A stretch of 64,000 nt of DNA from the NCBI GenBank assembly GCA_035525015.1, contig DATLFC010000074.1, positions 1 to 64,000 on the forward strand, given 5' to 3'. The first letter of the stretch is position 1; every line of letters starts with the position of its first letter. This DNA comes from DATLEX01 sp035525015. Its GTDB lineage: Bacteria; Acidobacteriota; Thermoanaerobaculia; Gp7-AA8. A program made the translations under genes and the position numbers. This document shows, in pieces, positions 50,334-58,998 of the stretch. Under the pieces are notes generated by a model. The model searched no databases. It was not told the origin of the DNA and saw nothing but the letters and a program-made list of their open reading frames with translations.

Positions 50334-52669
50334 TCGGCCTCAGCTCGCCTGGGCCGCCGGGACGGAACGGCCGCGGCGACCAGAAGCATCACCGCCGCCG
50401 CGGCACTCACCGGCCACACCGCCGCGATCACACCGTTTCGATACTGCATCGCCACGCGATGACGCCCGGCCGGCACCACCACTCCCTGGTATCCGATGTT
50501 CGTCACGACCGGCCGGACCTTTCTGCCGTCGATTGTGACATGCCAGTACTTGTGGGGGGTGACGCTCATGACCAGAAACGCCCGGCCGCCCGCGAGGACA
50601 TCGATGACGGCGGTATTCGGCGACTCCGAGACCGCGAGCACCTCGCCCGCAGCAGGGGCGAAGCCGCTGCCTGTCACGAATGCGACCCGGCCGGCATGGG
50701 AGCCGGCGGTCACTTTGCGCACGAAGTCGTCGAGATCGGCGACGGGCACGATCTGGTCGGCGAAGTAGTAGCGCGGATGGCGCCCGACCTCGACGAACTC
50801 CACCGGCTCCGCGCGCGTGTAGTCGCCGCCGACGCGATCCCGCTCCTCTTCGAACGGCCGGAACACGGCCCGATACCGGACGTTCGACATCGCCACGAAT
50901 GGACGCCACCAGTCCGGACGCCCTTCCGCTCGGACCTGCAGCATCGCGGCCGTCAGGTCGCGCGTCGGCAGAAGCGCGGTCTCGTCGTAGTCGCGCTCGA
51001 GCGCGGTCCGGATCCCCCATGCCGCCGGCATCGGAGGGAAAAGACCGTTGCGCACGACGAAGTAGGGAGCAACGCCTCCTGAGAAATACCGCCGCCCTTC
51101 GGGACCGCCGGCGCCCCAGTCGGCTTCGTGGAAGAGGCGGTAGTCATCACGATCCGGCAGCAGCGGATGCAGCGACGGCGGTGCCTCGGTGAAAAACGCG
51201 GACGGCAGGCGCGGGTTGATCTGCTGCGCGATCCTGCCGACATCCCAGCAGACGAAGAGGAGTCCCGCCGCGAGCCAGAGATGCTTCCGCGCCATGCGCA
51301 TGGTGACGAGGAGGATGAAGAGGAGAAAGCCATGGAGTGCGGCCATCATCCAGTCGCTCCAGGCCATCGCCCCGAGCGCCATGGTGAATTCGTTCGACGG
51401 GAGCCCGAACGTGCCGAGCCATACGTCGGGGCGCATCCGCACCAGAAGCGAGACCGCGGCGGCGAGGAGGGCGGTGGCCAGGGCGAAGGCAGCGGCGGCC
51501 GCGCGGATCCGTTCGTCGCCCTCCAGCGCGCCGGCGAGCATCCGCGCGGCGAGCACGCTGATCGCGAAGATCGCGAGGAGGATGAACTTCTCCGGATAGC
51601 GGACCGACGTGGCGATGCCCGCGTCGTACAGGAATCGCAGCAGCGGCGTGTGACCGCCGGCCGCCATCAGAACCGAAAGGGCGACGAGTCCGAGCACGAA
51701 ACGCCCCCCGCGCGGGCGTGCGAAGAAGGCGGCGGCAGCCAGCGCCGCGGCGGCCAGCCCCGGGTAGATGCTGTAGACGAATGGAGAGGTTCTCGGCTCG
51801 TACAGCCGTGCACCCCAGTAGGCCATCTCCACTCCGGCGCGGCCGAGCACGTTCGGGTAGACGAGCTCGAGGAGTTTCGCCCACGGCATGCTCCACGTCT
51901 GGACGAGCGCGAACTCGAACGGCCGTGCCCGGGCCGAGTCGCCGAGATGATCGGCGGCGGCCAGCAGTTGCACGGCGCCGACGGCGGCGCCGCAGAGACC
52001 GACCAGCGCGACGAGGCCGATGTTGCGAAGCGTCCGTCCGTCGCGCCATCCTCTGTACAAGCCGTACAGACCGATCAGGAGCGCGGTCTGGAGAAGCGTC
52101 GTCGGTTCGGCGACCAGACACTGGATCCCCAGGAAGAGCGCCGCCAGAGCGAAGTCGCGCCGGTTCGGCTGCAGGAGCAGACGCCTCGCGAACAGAGCCG
52201 TCAGCGGCAGCCACGCCGCGCAGAAGAGGATCGGCAGCAGGTTGACGTAAGAGAGGAAGAGGCCGCCCATTCCCCAGGAGCTGGCCCCGAACACGGCCGG
52301 CGCCGCGCGCAGCCGCATCGACCGCAGCAGGGCATACATCCCCAGCAGGGCGATGTAGATGTGGAGGAGGATGTGCAGCCGGTACCCGAGATCGTAGTCG
52401 GGGAGCATCAGCAGCCAGGTCGGCGGATAGAAGATCTCGTGCTCGGGATTGGCGGCCAGCGGCTGCCCGGCGTGGAAGTAGGGGTTCCAGAGCGGGAACT
52501 CCCCCTGCCGGACGATGTGCCGGTAGACCTGCTTGGTCGGGTAGTAGTAGCGGGTCAGATCGCGCGCCGCGAAGTTGCGGAATCCGAGCAGCACGTCGCC
52601 GAACAGCAGCGTCGGCAGAAAGAGAAGAAGAGCGACGGCGAGGAGGTCGTGCCGCCGCACCGCGTTCAT
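50330..52669 (-). CDS. YfhO-family membrane protein, paralogue 2
   Basis: A 779-residue copy in the same arrangement: LTRYYYPTKQVYRHI, AGQPLAANPEHEIFYP, SVRYPEKFILLAIF, and a soluble C-terminus with FLVMSVTPHKYWHVTIDGRK. The start is ATG 52669 in an ATGA overlap with paralogue 3; the frame reaches further to 53218 only inside that gene. DNA around 50,461-50,580 is nearly the same as around 52,801-52,920, so the copies are recent or still exchanging sequence. Confidence 0.83.
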   Translation of the reverse strand: MNAVRRHDLLAVALLLFLPTLLFGDVLLGFRNFAARDLTRYYYPTKQVYRHIVRQGEFPLWNPYFHAGQPLAANPEHEIFYPPTWLLMLPDYDLGYRLHILLHIYIALLGMYALLRSMRLRAAPAVFGASSWGMGGLFLSYVNLLPILFCAAWLPLTALFARRLLLQPNRRDFALAALFLGIQCLVAEPTTLLQTALLIGLYGLYRGWRDGRTLRNIGLVALVGLCGAAVGAVQLLAAADHLGDSARARPFEFALVQTWSMPWAKLLELVYPNVLGRAGVEMAYWGARLYEPRTSPFVYSIYPGLAAAALAAAAFFARPRGGRFVLGLVALSVLMAAGGHTPLLRFLYDAGIATSVRYPEKFILLAIFAISVLAARMLAGALEGDERIRAAAAAFALATALLAAAVSLLVRMRPDVWLGTFGLPSNEFTMALGAMAWSDWMMAALHGFLLFILLVTMRMARKHLWLAAGLLFVCWDVGRIAQQINPRLPSAFFTEAPPSLHPLLPDRDDYRLFHEADWGAGGPEGRRYFSGGVAPYFVVRNGLFPPMPAAWGIRTALERDYDETALLPTRDLTAAMLQVRAEGRPDWWRPFVAMSNVRYRAVFRPFEEERDRVGGDYTRAEPVEFVEVGRHPRYYFADQIVPVADLDDFVRKVTAGSHAGRVAFVTGSGFAPAAGEVLAVSESPNTAVIDVLAGGRAFLVMSVTPHKYWHVTIDGRKVRPVVTNIGYQGVVVPAGRHRVAMQYRNGVIAAVWPVSAAAAVMLLVAAAVPSRRPRRAEAE

Positions 52670-55032
52670 GCCGGTTCGGCCGCCGGGAGGGGGCGTCGTC
52701 GTGCAAAGACGGCCACGAGAATGAGGAGCGTGGCGGCGGTCGCGCTGACCGGCATCCCGACGGCGATCCTGTCGTTGCGGTACTGCATCGCCACACGATG
52801 CCGCCCCGGCGGTACCACCACGCCCTGATATCCGATGTTCGTCACGACCGGCTGGACCTTTCTGCCGTCGATTGTGACACGCCAGTACTTGTGAGGCGTC
52901 ACGCTCATGACCAGAAAGGCGCGCCCGTCGGTCTCGACGTCGATCACCGCGCTGTTCGACCGCTCGCGCAGACCGACGACCTTCCCGTTCGCCGGCACGA
53001 ACGGCTGCAGCTGCACGAACGCGACGCGCTCGCTGTAGTCTTCGCCGGCCAGCTTCTTCACGAAATCCTTCCGGTCGCGGATCTGCACGAGCTGATCGGC
53101 GAAGTAGTAGCGCGGGTAGTGCTTCCCTTCGATGAAGCGGACCGGAATCGACTTCGTGAAGTCGCCCTTCGTCCTCTTCTTCTCTTCCTCGAAGTCGCGA
53201 TGGACGCCGCGGTACCACGCGTTCGACATCGCCATGAACGGCTGGTACCAGTCCGCTTTCCCGGCGCGCTTCACGTCCCAGACCGACTCGGTCAGGTCGA
53301 TGGTCGGCAGCAGCGCCGTCTTGTCGTAGTCGCGCTCGATGACCGTCCGCACTCCGTGTCCGACCGGCGTCATCGGGAAAAGGCCGTTGCGCACGACCCA
53401 GTAGACCGCGGCGCCGGTTGAAAAGTATTTCCGCGCCATTTCATCGCCGCCGTACCAGTCCGCCTCATGAAAGACCCGATAGGCCGGCTGATCGGGATGG
53501 AGCGTCTGCACCGCCTCCGGCGTCCGGGTGAAGAAGCGGCGGGGCATGCGGGGGTTGAGCTCGTGCATCACCGGTCCAAGGTCGGCGCACAGGAAGATCA
53601 GTCCGGCCGTCAGCCAGACCGTCCGGAACCGCGTGCCGATGGTGAGCAGGAGTCCGACCAGAACACCGCCGCGGACCGCGGCCACGATCCAGTCGACGCG
53701 CGAGAGCGCGATCATCCGGTTGGCGCCCGCTCCCTCGGCCAGCCCCCAGATCTTGCGAAACCCTTCGGCGTAGAGCGGTGTGAACGCGAGCGCCGCCAGG
53801 GCGGCCGCCACGACGGTCGTAGCCAGCGCGAATCCGGTGGCGGCCTCGCGCGCCCGTTCGTCGCCGGCGAGAAGCGTATCGAGAGTGTGCGCGGCGAAGA
53901 CGATGATCGTGAAGACCGCGATGAGGATGAACTTCTCCGGATAGCGGACCGACGTGGCCACGCCGGCGTCATAGAGAAGACGGAGAAGCGGCGTGTGTCC
54001 GCCGAGGGCGATGACCGTGGAGAACAGGACGAGAGCGAGGACGAACCACCGTTCCCGCCCCCGGGTGAACACGCCGGCGACCGCGAGCGTGATCACCGCC
54101 AGGCCGCCGTAGATGCTGAAGAGGAACGGGGACCCCATGCCGGGATAGACGCCGCCGGCCCAGTACCACATGACGCGATCGACGGCGATGTGCCCGAGGA
54201 GGTTGGGGTAGACGAGCTCGGCGAACTTCGCCCACGGCATGCTCCACGCCTTGACGAGGGAGAAGTCGAAGGCGCGCGCGCGCGCGGAGTCGCCGACGTG
54301 ATCGATGGCCGCCAGCATCTGCACGGCGCCGACGGCGAACGCGCAGGCGGAGATCGCCGCGATCCAGCCGGTGTTGGCGAGCATTCTGCCGATTCCGCCG
54401 TCCTTCCACCCGCGGTACAGGCCATACGTGCCGATGAGAAACCCGGTCTGCATGACCGTGGTCGGCTCGGCGACGAGGAACTGCATCCCCAGCGAGAGGG
54501 CGCCGAGCGCGAAGTCGCGCGGGAGCTTCCACAGCAGAAAACGACGGACGAACAGACAGGTCAGCGGCAGCCACGCCGCACAGAAGAGAATCGGCAGGAG
54601 GTTGATGTAGGAGAGGTATACGCCGCCGAGGCCGAAGCTCACCGCCCCGAAGAACGCGGCCGGCGGTGACAGGTCCATCGAGCGCAGCAGCGCGTACATG
54701 CCGAGCAGGCCGATGTAGATGTGCACGAGGATGTGCAGGCGGAATCCGTAGTCGTAGCTCGGAAGCAGGATGAGCCAGGTGAACGGATAGAAGATCTCGT
54801 GCTCCGGGTTGGCCGCGAGCGGCTGGCCGGCGTGGAAGTAGCGGTTCCAGAGCGGCAGCTCGCCGCCGAGTACGATCTCCCGGTAGATCTGCTTGGTCGG
54901 GTAGTAGTAGCGCGTCAGGTCGCGCATGTAGAAGTTGCCGAGCCCGGCAAGGACGTCGGCGAAGAAGAGAGTCGGAAGAAGGAGAAGAAGCGCGATCGCG
55001 AGCCGATCGGAACGGCGGGACGATCCGTTCAT
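52666..55032 (-). CDS. YfhO-family membrane protein, paralogue 3
   Basis: A 788-residue copy: LTRYYYPTKQIYREI, FHAGQPLAANPEHEIFYPF, IRYPEKF-type block SVRYPEKFILIAVF and the soluble C-terminus with TPHKYWRVTIDGRKVQP. It overlaps the GT2 gene by ATGA at its start. The first of the three to be translated, it may be the parent of the others, though that is not decidable here. Each copy keeps the putative catalytic loop, so none looks like a pseudogene. Confidence 0.83.
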   Translation of the reverse strand: MNGSSRRSDRLAIALLLLLPTLFFADVLAGLGNFYMRDLTRYYYPTKQIYREIVLGGELPLWNRYFHAGQPLAANPEHEIFYPFTWLILLPSYDYGFRLHILVHIYIGLLGMYALLRSMDLSPPAAFFGAVSFGLGGVYLSYINLLPILFCAAWLPLTCLFVRRFLLWKLPRDFALGALSLGMQFLVAEPTTVMQTGFLIGTYGLYRGWKDGGIGRMLANTGWIAAISACAFAVGAVQMLAAIDHVGDSARARAFDFSLVKAWSMPWAKFAELVYPNLLGHIAVDRVMWYWAGGVYPGMGSPFLFSIYGGLAVITLAVAGVFTRGRERWFVLALVLFSTVIALGGHTPLLRLLYDAGVATSVRYPEKFILIAVFTIIVFAAHTLDTLLAGDERAREAATGFALATTVVAAALAALAFTPLYAEGFRKIWGLAEGAGANRMIALSRVDWIVAAVRGGVLVGLLLTIGTRFRTVWLTAGLIFLCADLGPVMHELNPRMPRRFFTRTPEAVQTLHPDQPAYRVFHEADWYGGDEMARKYFSTGAAVYWVVRNGLFPMTPVGHGVRTVIERDYDKTALLPTIDLTESVWDVKRAGKADWYQPFMAMSNAWYRGVHRDFEEEKKRTKGDFTKSIPVRFIEGKHYPRYYFADQLVQIRDRKDFVKKLAGEDYSERVAFVQLQPFVPANGKVVGLRERSNSAVIDVETDGRAFLVMSVTPHKYWRVTIDGRKVQPVVTNIGYQGVVVPPGRHRVAMQYRNDRIAVGMPVSATAATLLILVAVFARRRPLPAAEPA

Positions 55033-55838
55033 CGCGTCGTCGGCGCGACGTCCGGCGCGGCCGTCGAGACGGAGCGGGGGCGGAAGATCGGATGCGACCA
55101 GACGCCTTTCTTGTGCAGCTTGTACAGGACCATCGTCTTCAGGATGGCCAGACCATACCGGACCGAGCGCCAGAATCCGATCTGCGACGCCTCGTCGAAG
55201 TAGCGGGTCTGGATCGGCACTTCGCGGATGAGCATCCTGGCGGCCACGCCCTGCGCGATGATCTCCGTGTCGAAGACGAAATCATCCGAGTTCGCCTCGA
55301 AGTGAACGCTTTCCAGGTAACGGCGCGAATAGGCGCGGAACCCGGAGTGGTACTCGGACAGGAAGACGTAGAACGTCGCGTTCTCCACCATCGTCAGAAA
55401 GAGGTTGGCGAAGTACTTCCACTTCGGCATCCCCCCTTCGATCGGACGCCCGCCGAGCATGCGGGAGCCGAAGACGGCATCGCACTCGCCGCGCAGCAGC
55501 GGCTGGACGAGCTGGGGGATGATCTTCGGGTCGTACTGGTGATCGGGATGCACCATCACGACGATGTCGCCGGTCATCTCGTCGAGGGCGGTCCGGTAGC
55601 AGGTCTTCTGGTTGCCGCCGTAACCCCGGTTCTGCGGGTGCACGATCGTGCGGATGCCGAGCTGCCGTGAGAGCTCGACGGTGCCGTCGCGCGAACGGTC
55701 ATCGACCAGGAGAATCTCGTCGACCCAGTCCTTCGGGATGTCGTCGAACGTGGCCTGCAGAGTCTTCTCGGCGTTGTACGCCGGCAGCACGGCCACGACT
55801 TTCTTCTCCCGCAGGGGCACGGCGCGCGAGGATAACAC
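55029..55838 (-). CDS. GT2 glycosyltransferase, dolichyl/polyprenyl-phosphate-sugar synthase-like
   Basis: A 269-residue GT-A fold transferase. AVLPAYNAEKTLQATF opens the fold, ILLVDDRSRDGT holds the nucleotide Asp pair (D46, D47), NRGYGGNQKTCYRTAL the sugar-binding region and HPDHQYDP the metal-binding Asp. There is no C-terminal membrane domain. By analogy with DPM1-like enzymes it could make a polyprenyl-phosphate sugar used by the GT-C proteins beside it. Start is a GTG at 55838, 2 bp after the preceding stop; a second GTG at 55820 is possible. Confidence 0.85.
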   Translation of the reverse strand: MLSSRAVPLREKKVVAVLPAYNAEKTLQATFDDIPKDWVDEILLVDDRSRDGTVELSRQLGIRTIVHPQNRGYGGNQKTCYRTALDEMTGDIVVMVHPDHQYDPKIIPQLVQPLLRGECDAVFGSRMLGGRPIEGGMPKWKYFANLFLTMVENATFYVFLSEYHSGFRAYSRRYLESVHFEANSDDFVFDTEIIAQGVAARMLIREVPIQTRYFDEASQIGFWRSVRYGLAILKTMVLYKLHKKGVWSHPIFRPRSVSTAAPDVAPTTR

Positions 55839-55840
55839 GG

Positions 55841-57445
55841 TCAGAATGGCCAGCCCGGAGGCGGCATCCGCTTCTGCGCGGCGGCGATTTCCTCGAGGGG
55901 CCGCCGTGCCGGATGTCCCGGCGGAAAGGCGCGGGCGATCGCGCCGTCACGCTCGAAATGAACCTCTTCCGTCAACACCCTCAGATACGGTTCACTCGGC
56001 CGCCTCTGCTCCGCCACAAATCCGATCCCGAACCAGAGAAGAGCTCCGGCGGCGAGCAATGCGATCCGCCGCCGCGGTAACGCCAGGGCAACCGCCGCCG
56101 CCACGATCGCGAACGGGACGGCAATGGCGAGCGGGCGCCAGACGAAGTGAAGCAGGTTCGGCGCGACGCAGCCGTGCAGCAGCAGCGGAAGCGAGAAGGA
56201 CACCCATGGGACGGCGTAGATCGTCGGGATGAACGGAAAGACGAGCGACATCACCGCCACCGCCGATGACGATGCACCGAGGAGCAGCGCCTCGATGACC
56301 GTCTCCTTCGCGAAGGCGATCAGAAGTGCCAGGAACGGCAGGATCGGAATCAGGTACCGGGCTCCGACGGTCCGGCCGCCGAACCAGTAGGGATAGCCGG
56401 AGATCGTCAGGATGATGATCAACGGCACGGCCAGCAGCGCCACGAAAGCGGCCAGCGGCATGGCCCGCCGCGCGGCGGCAAGCCCCGCCATGGCCAGCAG
56501 GAGGACCGGTGAGATGACCAGCAGGCCTTTCCCGCCGTCGAGCAGGAGTTGCACGACATTCGTCATCGACGGCAGCCCGACCCCGAAGAGACCGGAGCGG
56601 GCTGCTTCGCGGATGTGCGTATCGGCCTCGTGCGCCGACGAGAGCGAAAAGAAACTGCCGAAGGCCAGACGGTTGTAGAGGCCGAGCACGACGGCGAACG
56701 GGATTCCTCCGGCGATCACCCGCAGCGTGCCGGCGATGCGGAGCCGCGGCAGGGCGCAGGCCATCAGGACCGCCGCGGGAATGGCATTCGGATATTCGGT
56801 CAGCACCGCCGCGCCGATCACGGCGCCGGCAGCGACGTCGATCCGCGGCGCGCGGCGCGCGATGAAGAGGAGTGCCCACGCGCCGAACAGCGTCAGCGCC
56901 GACAACGCGTGCGCGAAGAACAGGAGCCCGTACGCGAGCAAAGGCGTGGCAAACAGCATGACGGTGACTCCCGTTCGGAGCCGCTCGTCACGGCAATCGA
57001 GACGTCGCGCCACGGCCGCAACCGAGACGGCGAGAATGAGCAGCGGGATCGTCGCGCCGGCGATGCGGATGACCGTCAACGTGGCGCGCATCGTTTCGGC
57101 GGAGGGGGGGCCGAAGATGGCCCGGCCGGCGGCGTAAAACGGAAGGACCAGCAGCGCGGCACCGGGGGCCTTGTTCGAGTAGTACCGTCCGTCGCGGACC
57201 GCGAGATCGGTGATCGGGATCTTCGTGGCCTCGAGAACGGGGGTGACTTCTACCGTGCCGAAGTCGACGATGGCGACGTCGACGGCCCAGCGACTGTACT
57301 CGTTCGGGGAGACGGCGTGCGGGAAGACGGGGATCACCAGGATCGCCAGCGCCGCGTAGAGTGCGATGGGGACTCTGGCCGGGCGGGGGATACGCTCGAA
57401 GAGCGCGACGACAGGCCGCATCCGCGGCGATTGTCTCATACGCAT
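55841..57445 (-). CDS. GT-C-like polytopic membrane protein, paralogue A
   Basis: A 534-residue membrane protein with about ten helices. HAVSPNEYSRWAVDVAIVD precedes YYSNKAPGAALLVLPFY, and a soluble tail ends in PPGWPF. It is a tandem paralogue of the gene at 57445-58998 (SPNELSRWALAVALID, IYSNKAPGLSM and the same WPF end). It starts at ATG 57445, sharing one base with the upstream stop (TGATG); a later ATG at 57439 is possible. Probably a glycosyltransferase using a lipid-linked donor, by fold and context. Confidence 0.75.
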   Translation of the reverse strand: MRMRQSPRMRPVVALFERIPRPARVPIALYAALAILVIPVFPHAVSPNEYSRWAVDVAIVDFGTVEVTPVLEATKIPITDLAVRDGRYYSNKAPGAALLVLPFYAAGRAIFGPPSAETMRATLTVIRIAGATIPLLILAVSVAAVARRLDCRDERLRTGVTVMLFATPLLAYGLLFFAHALSALTLFGAWALLFIARRAPRIDVAAGAVIGAAVLTEYPNAIPAAVLMACALPRLRIAGTLRVIAGGIPFAVVLGLYNRLAFGSFFSLSSAHEADTHIREAARSGLFGVGLPSMTNVVQLLLDGGKGLLVISPVLLLAMAGLAAARRAMPLAAFVALLAVPLIIILTISGYPYWFGGRTVGARYLIPILPFLALLIAFAKETVIEALLLGASSSAVAVMSLVFPFIPTIYAVPWVSFSLPLLLHGCVAPNLLHFVWRPLAIAVPFAIVAAAVALALPRRRIALLAAGALLWFGIGFVAEQRRPSEPYLRVLTEEVHFERDGAIARAFPPGHPARRPLEEIAAAQKRMPPPGWPF

Positions 57446-58998
57446 CAGAACGGCCACGACGAGGGAGGCGAAGCGCGCAGCGCACGGGCGAAGCTCTCCA
57501 GCCGTTCCCGCGCCGGTCCCGGCGGCAGCGTTCTGCGGATCGTCCCTTCGCGCTCGAAGTACACCTCCTGCGCGATGAGGCGGACCGTTGGATTGGCGGG
57601 CGGTGCGAATCGGTGCGCGACGAACCCTGCGCCAAACCAGACGGCGAAGCCTGCGATGGCCGCGAGGGCCATCCGCCGCGACGGCACCGCGGCAACAACC
57701 GCGGCGGCTGCGAGGAGAAACGGGACGCCGACGGCGAGAGGCTGCCAGACGAGATGCAGGAGGTTCGGCGCCACCAGCCCTTCGCGCAGCAGCGGCCATG
57801 AGAACGAGATCCACGGCGCGTTCTGCCCCGGCGGCACGAAGGGAAATACCAGCGACACGATCGCCACCACGCCGGCGGACGCGCCGAGAAGGAACGCCTC
57901 CAGCGCGGTCCGTCTGGCGAAGGCGACGGCGAGCGCCAGAAACGGAAGAACGGGGACGACGTACCGGACCCCGACCGTCCAGCCGCCATGCCAGTTGGGA
58001 TAGCCGGCCATGGTCAGAAAAAGCACCGCCGGCGCGGCGATCAGCGCGAGGAGCGCGGCGCGCGGCATCATCCTGCGCGCCGCGCCGATTCCGAATGCCG
58101 CGATCACGAGCACCGGCGAGAGAATCAGCAGACCTTTCGATGGATCGAGCAGCATCGCCAGGAGATTGGCGGGGGATGGAAGGCCGATGCCGAAGAGTCC
58201 TGATCCGGCCAGCTCGCGGAATGCGGGATCGCGTTCGTGCGCCGAGGAGAGCGTGAAGACGCTGCCGAACGCAGCGTGGTTGTACCAGCCGAGGAGAATC
58301 GCGAAGGGCACGCCGCCCGCGAGAATGCGCAACAGGCCGCCGGCCCTGAGTCGCGGCAGTGCGCATGCGACGATGACCGCCGCGGGAATCGCGCCCGGGT
58401 ACTCGCAGAGGACGCCGAGGCCGATCAGCGCCCCGGCGGCGAGCTCGTGTCGCCGCGCGCGCGTCGAGGCGAACAGCAGAGCCCACGAGCCGAAGAGAGC
58501 GAGCGCGGAGAACGCATGCGAGAAAAAGAGAAGCCCATATGCGAAGAGCGGTGTCGCGAACAGCAGCAGCGTGATCGCGAGCCGGATCCTGCCGGCGTCG
58601 CAACCGGATCGCGCGGCGACGGCTGCCACCCAGATCGCGAGCAGAATCGCCGGAATGGTGGACGTGGCGATCCGCATCACCGTCATCGTCGGCCGGATCG
58701 AGTCGGCCGTGGCCGGCCCGGTGAAGGGCCGGACCGCGGCATACGCCGGCGCGGCGAGCATCGAGAGTCCCGGCGCTTTGTTCGAGTAGATCCGCCCCTC
58801 CACCATGGCCGTGTCTTCGATCCGCGTCAGGTCGGTGCGCGCCAGAACGGCGGTCACTTCGATGGTCCTGTCGTCGATCAGTGCCACCGCCAGCGCCCAG
58901 CGGCTCAGCTCATTCGGGGAGGTGAAGTGCGGAAAGACCGGCAGGACGAGAATGGCCACGATCAGGTACAGCGCCGCCGGCACCACGGCAGCTCTCAT
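57445..58998 (-). CDS. GT-C-like polytopic membrane protein, paralogue B
   Basis: A 517-residue paralogue of the gene after it: FTSPNELSRWALAVALID in the first periplasmic loop, RIYSNKAPGLSMLAAPAY, about ten helices and a C-terminal SSWPF. It overlaps the upstream GT-C gene as ATGA. Both paralogues keep a short Pro-Pro/WPF C-terminus, which suggests that the very end is functional. No sugar or acceptor can be assigned. Confidence 0.75.
   Translation of the reverse strand: MRAAVVPAALYLIVAILVLPVFPHFTSPNELSRWALAVALIDDRTIEVTAVLARTDLTRIEDTAMVEGRIYSNKAPGLSMLAAPAYAAVRPFTGPATADSIRPTMTVMRIATSTIPAILLAIWVAAVAARSGCDAGRIRLAITLLLFATPLFAYGLLFFSHAFSALALFGSWALLFASTRARRHELAAGALIGLGVLCEYPGAIPAAVIVACALPRLRAGGLLRILAGGVPFAILLGWYNHAAFGSVFTLSSAHERDPAFRELAGSGLFGIGLPSPANLLAMLLDPSKGLLILSPVLVIAAFGIGAARRMMPRAALLALIAAPAVLFLTMAGYPNWHGGWTVGVRYVVPVLPFLALAVAFARRTALEAFLLGASAGVVAIVSLVFPFVPPGQNAPWISFSWPLLREGLVAPNLLHLVWQPLAVGVPFLLAAAAVVAAVPSRRMALAAIAGFAVWFGAGFVAHRFAPPANPTVRLIAQEVYFEREGTIRRTLPPGPARERLESFARALRASPPSSWPF

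Noticed and set aside
51128..52828. Long plus-strand frames opposite the YfhO genes (also near 48750-50462 and 53467-54669)
   Set aside because: They are charged, repetitive translations that appear at the same place opposite each paralogue, as expected for shadows of duplicated genes.
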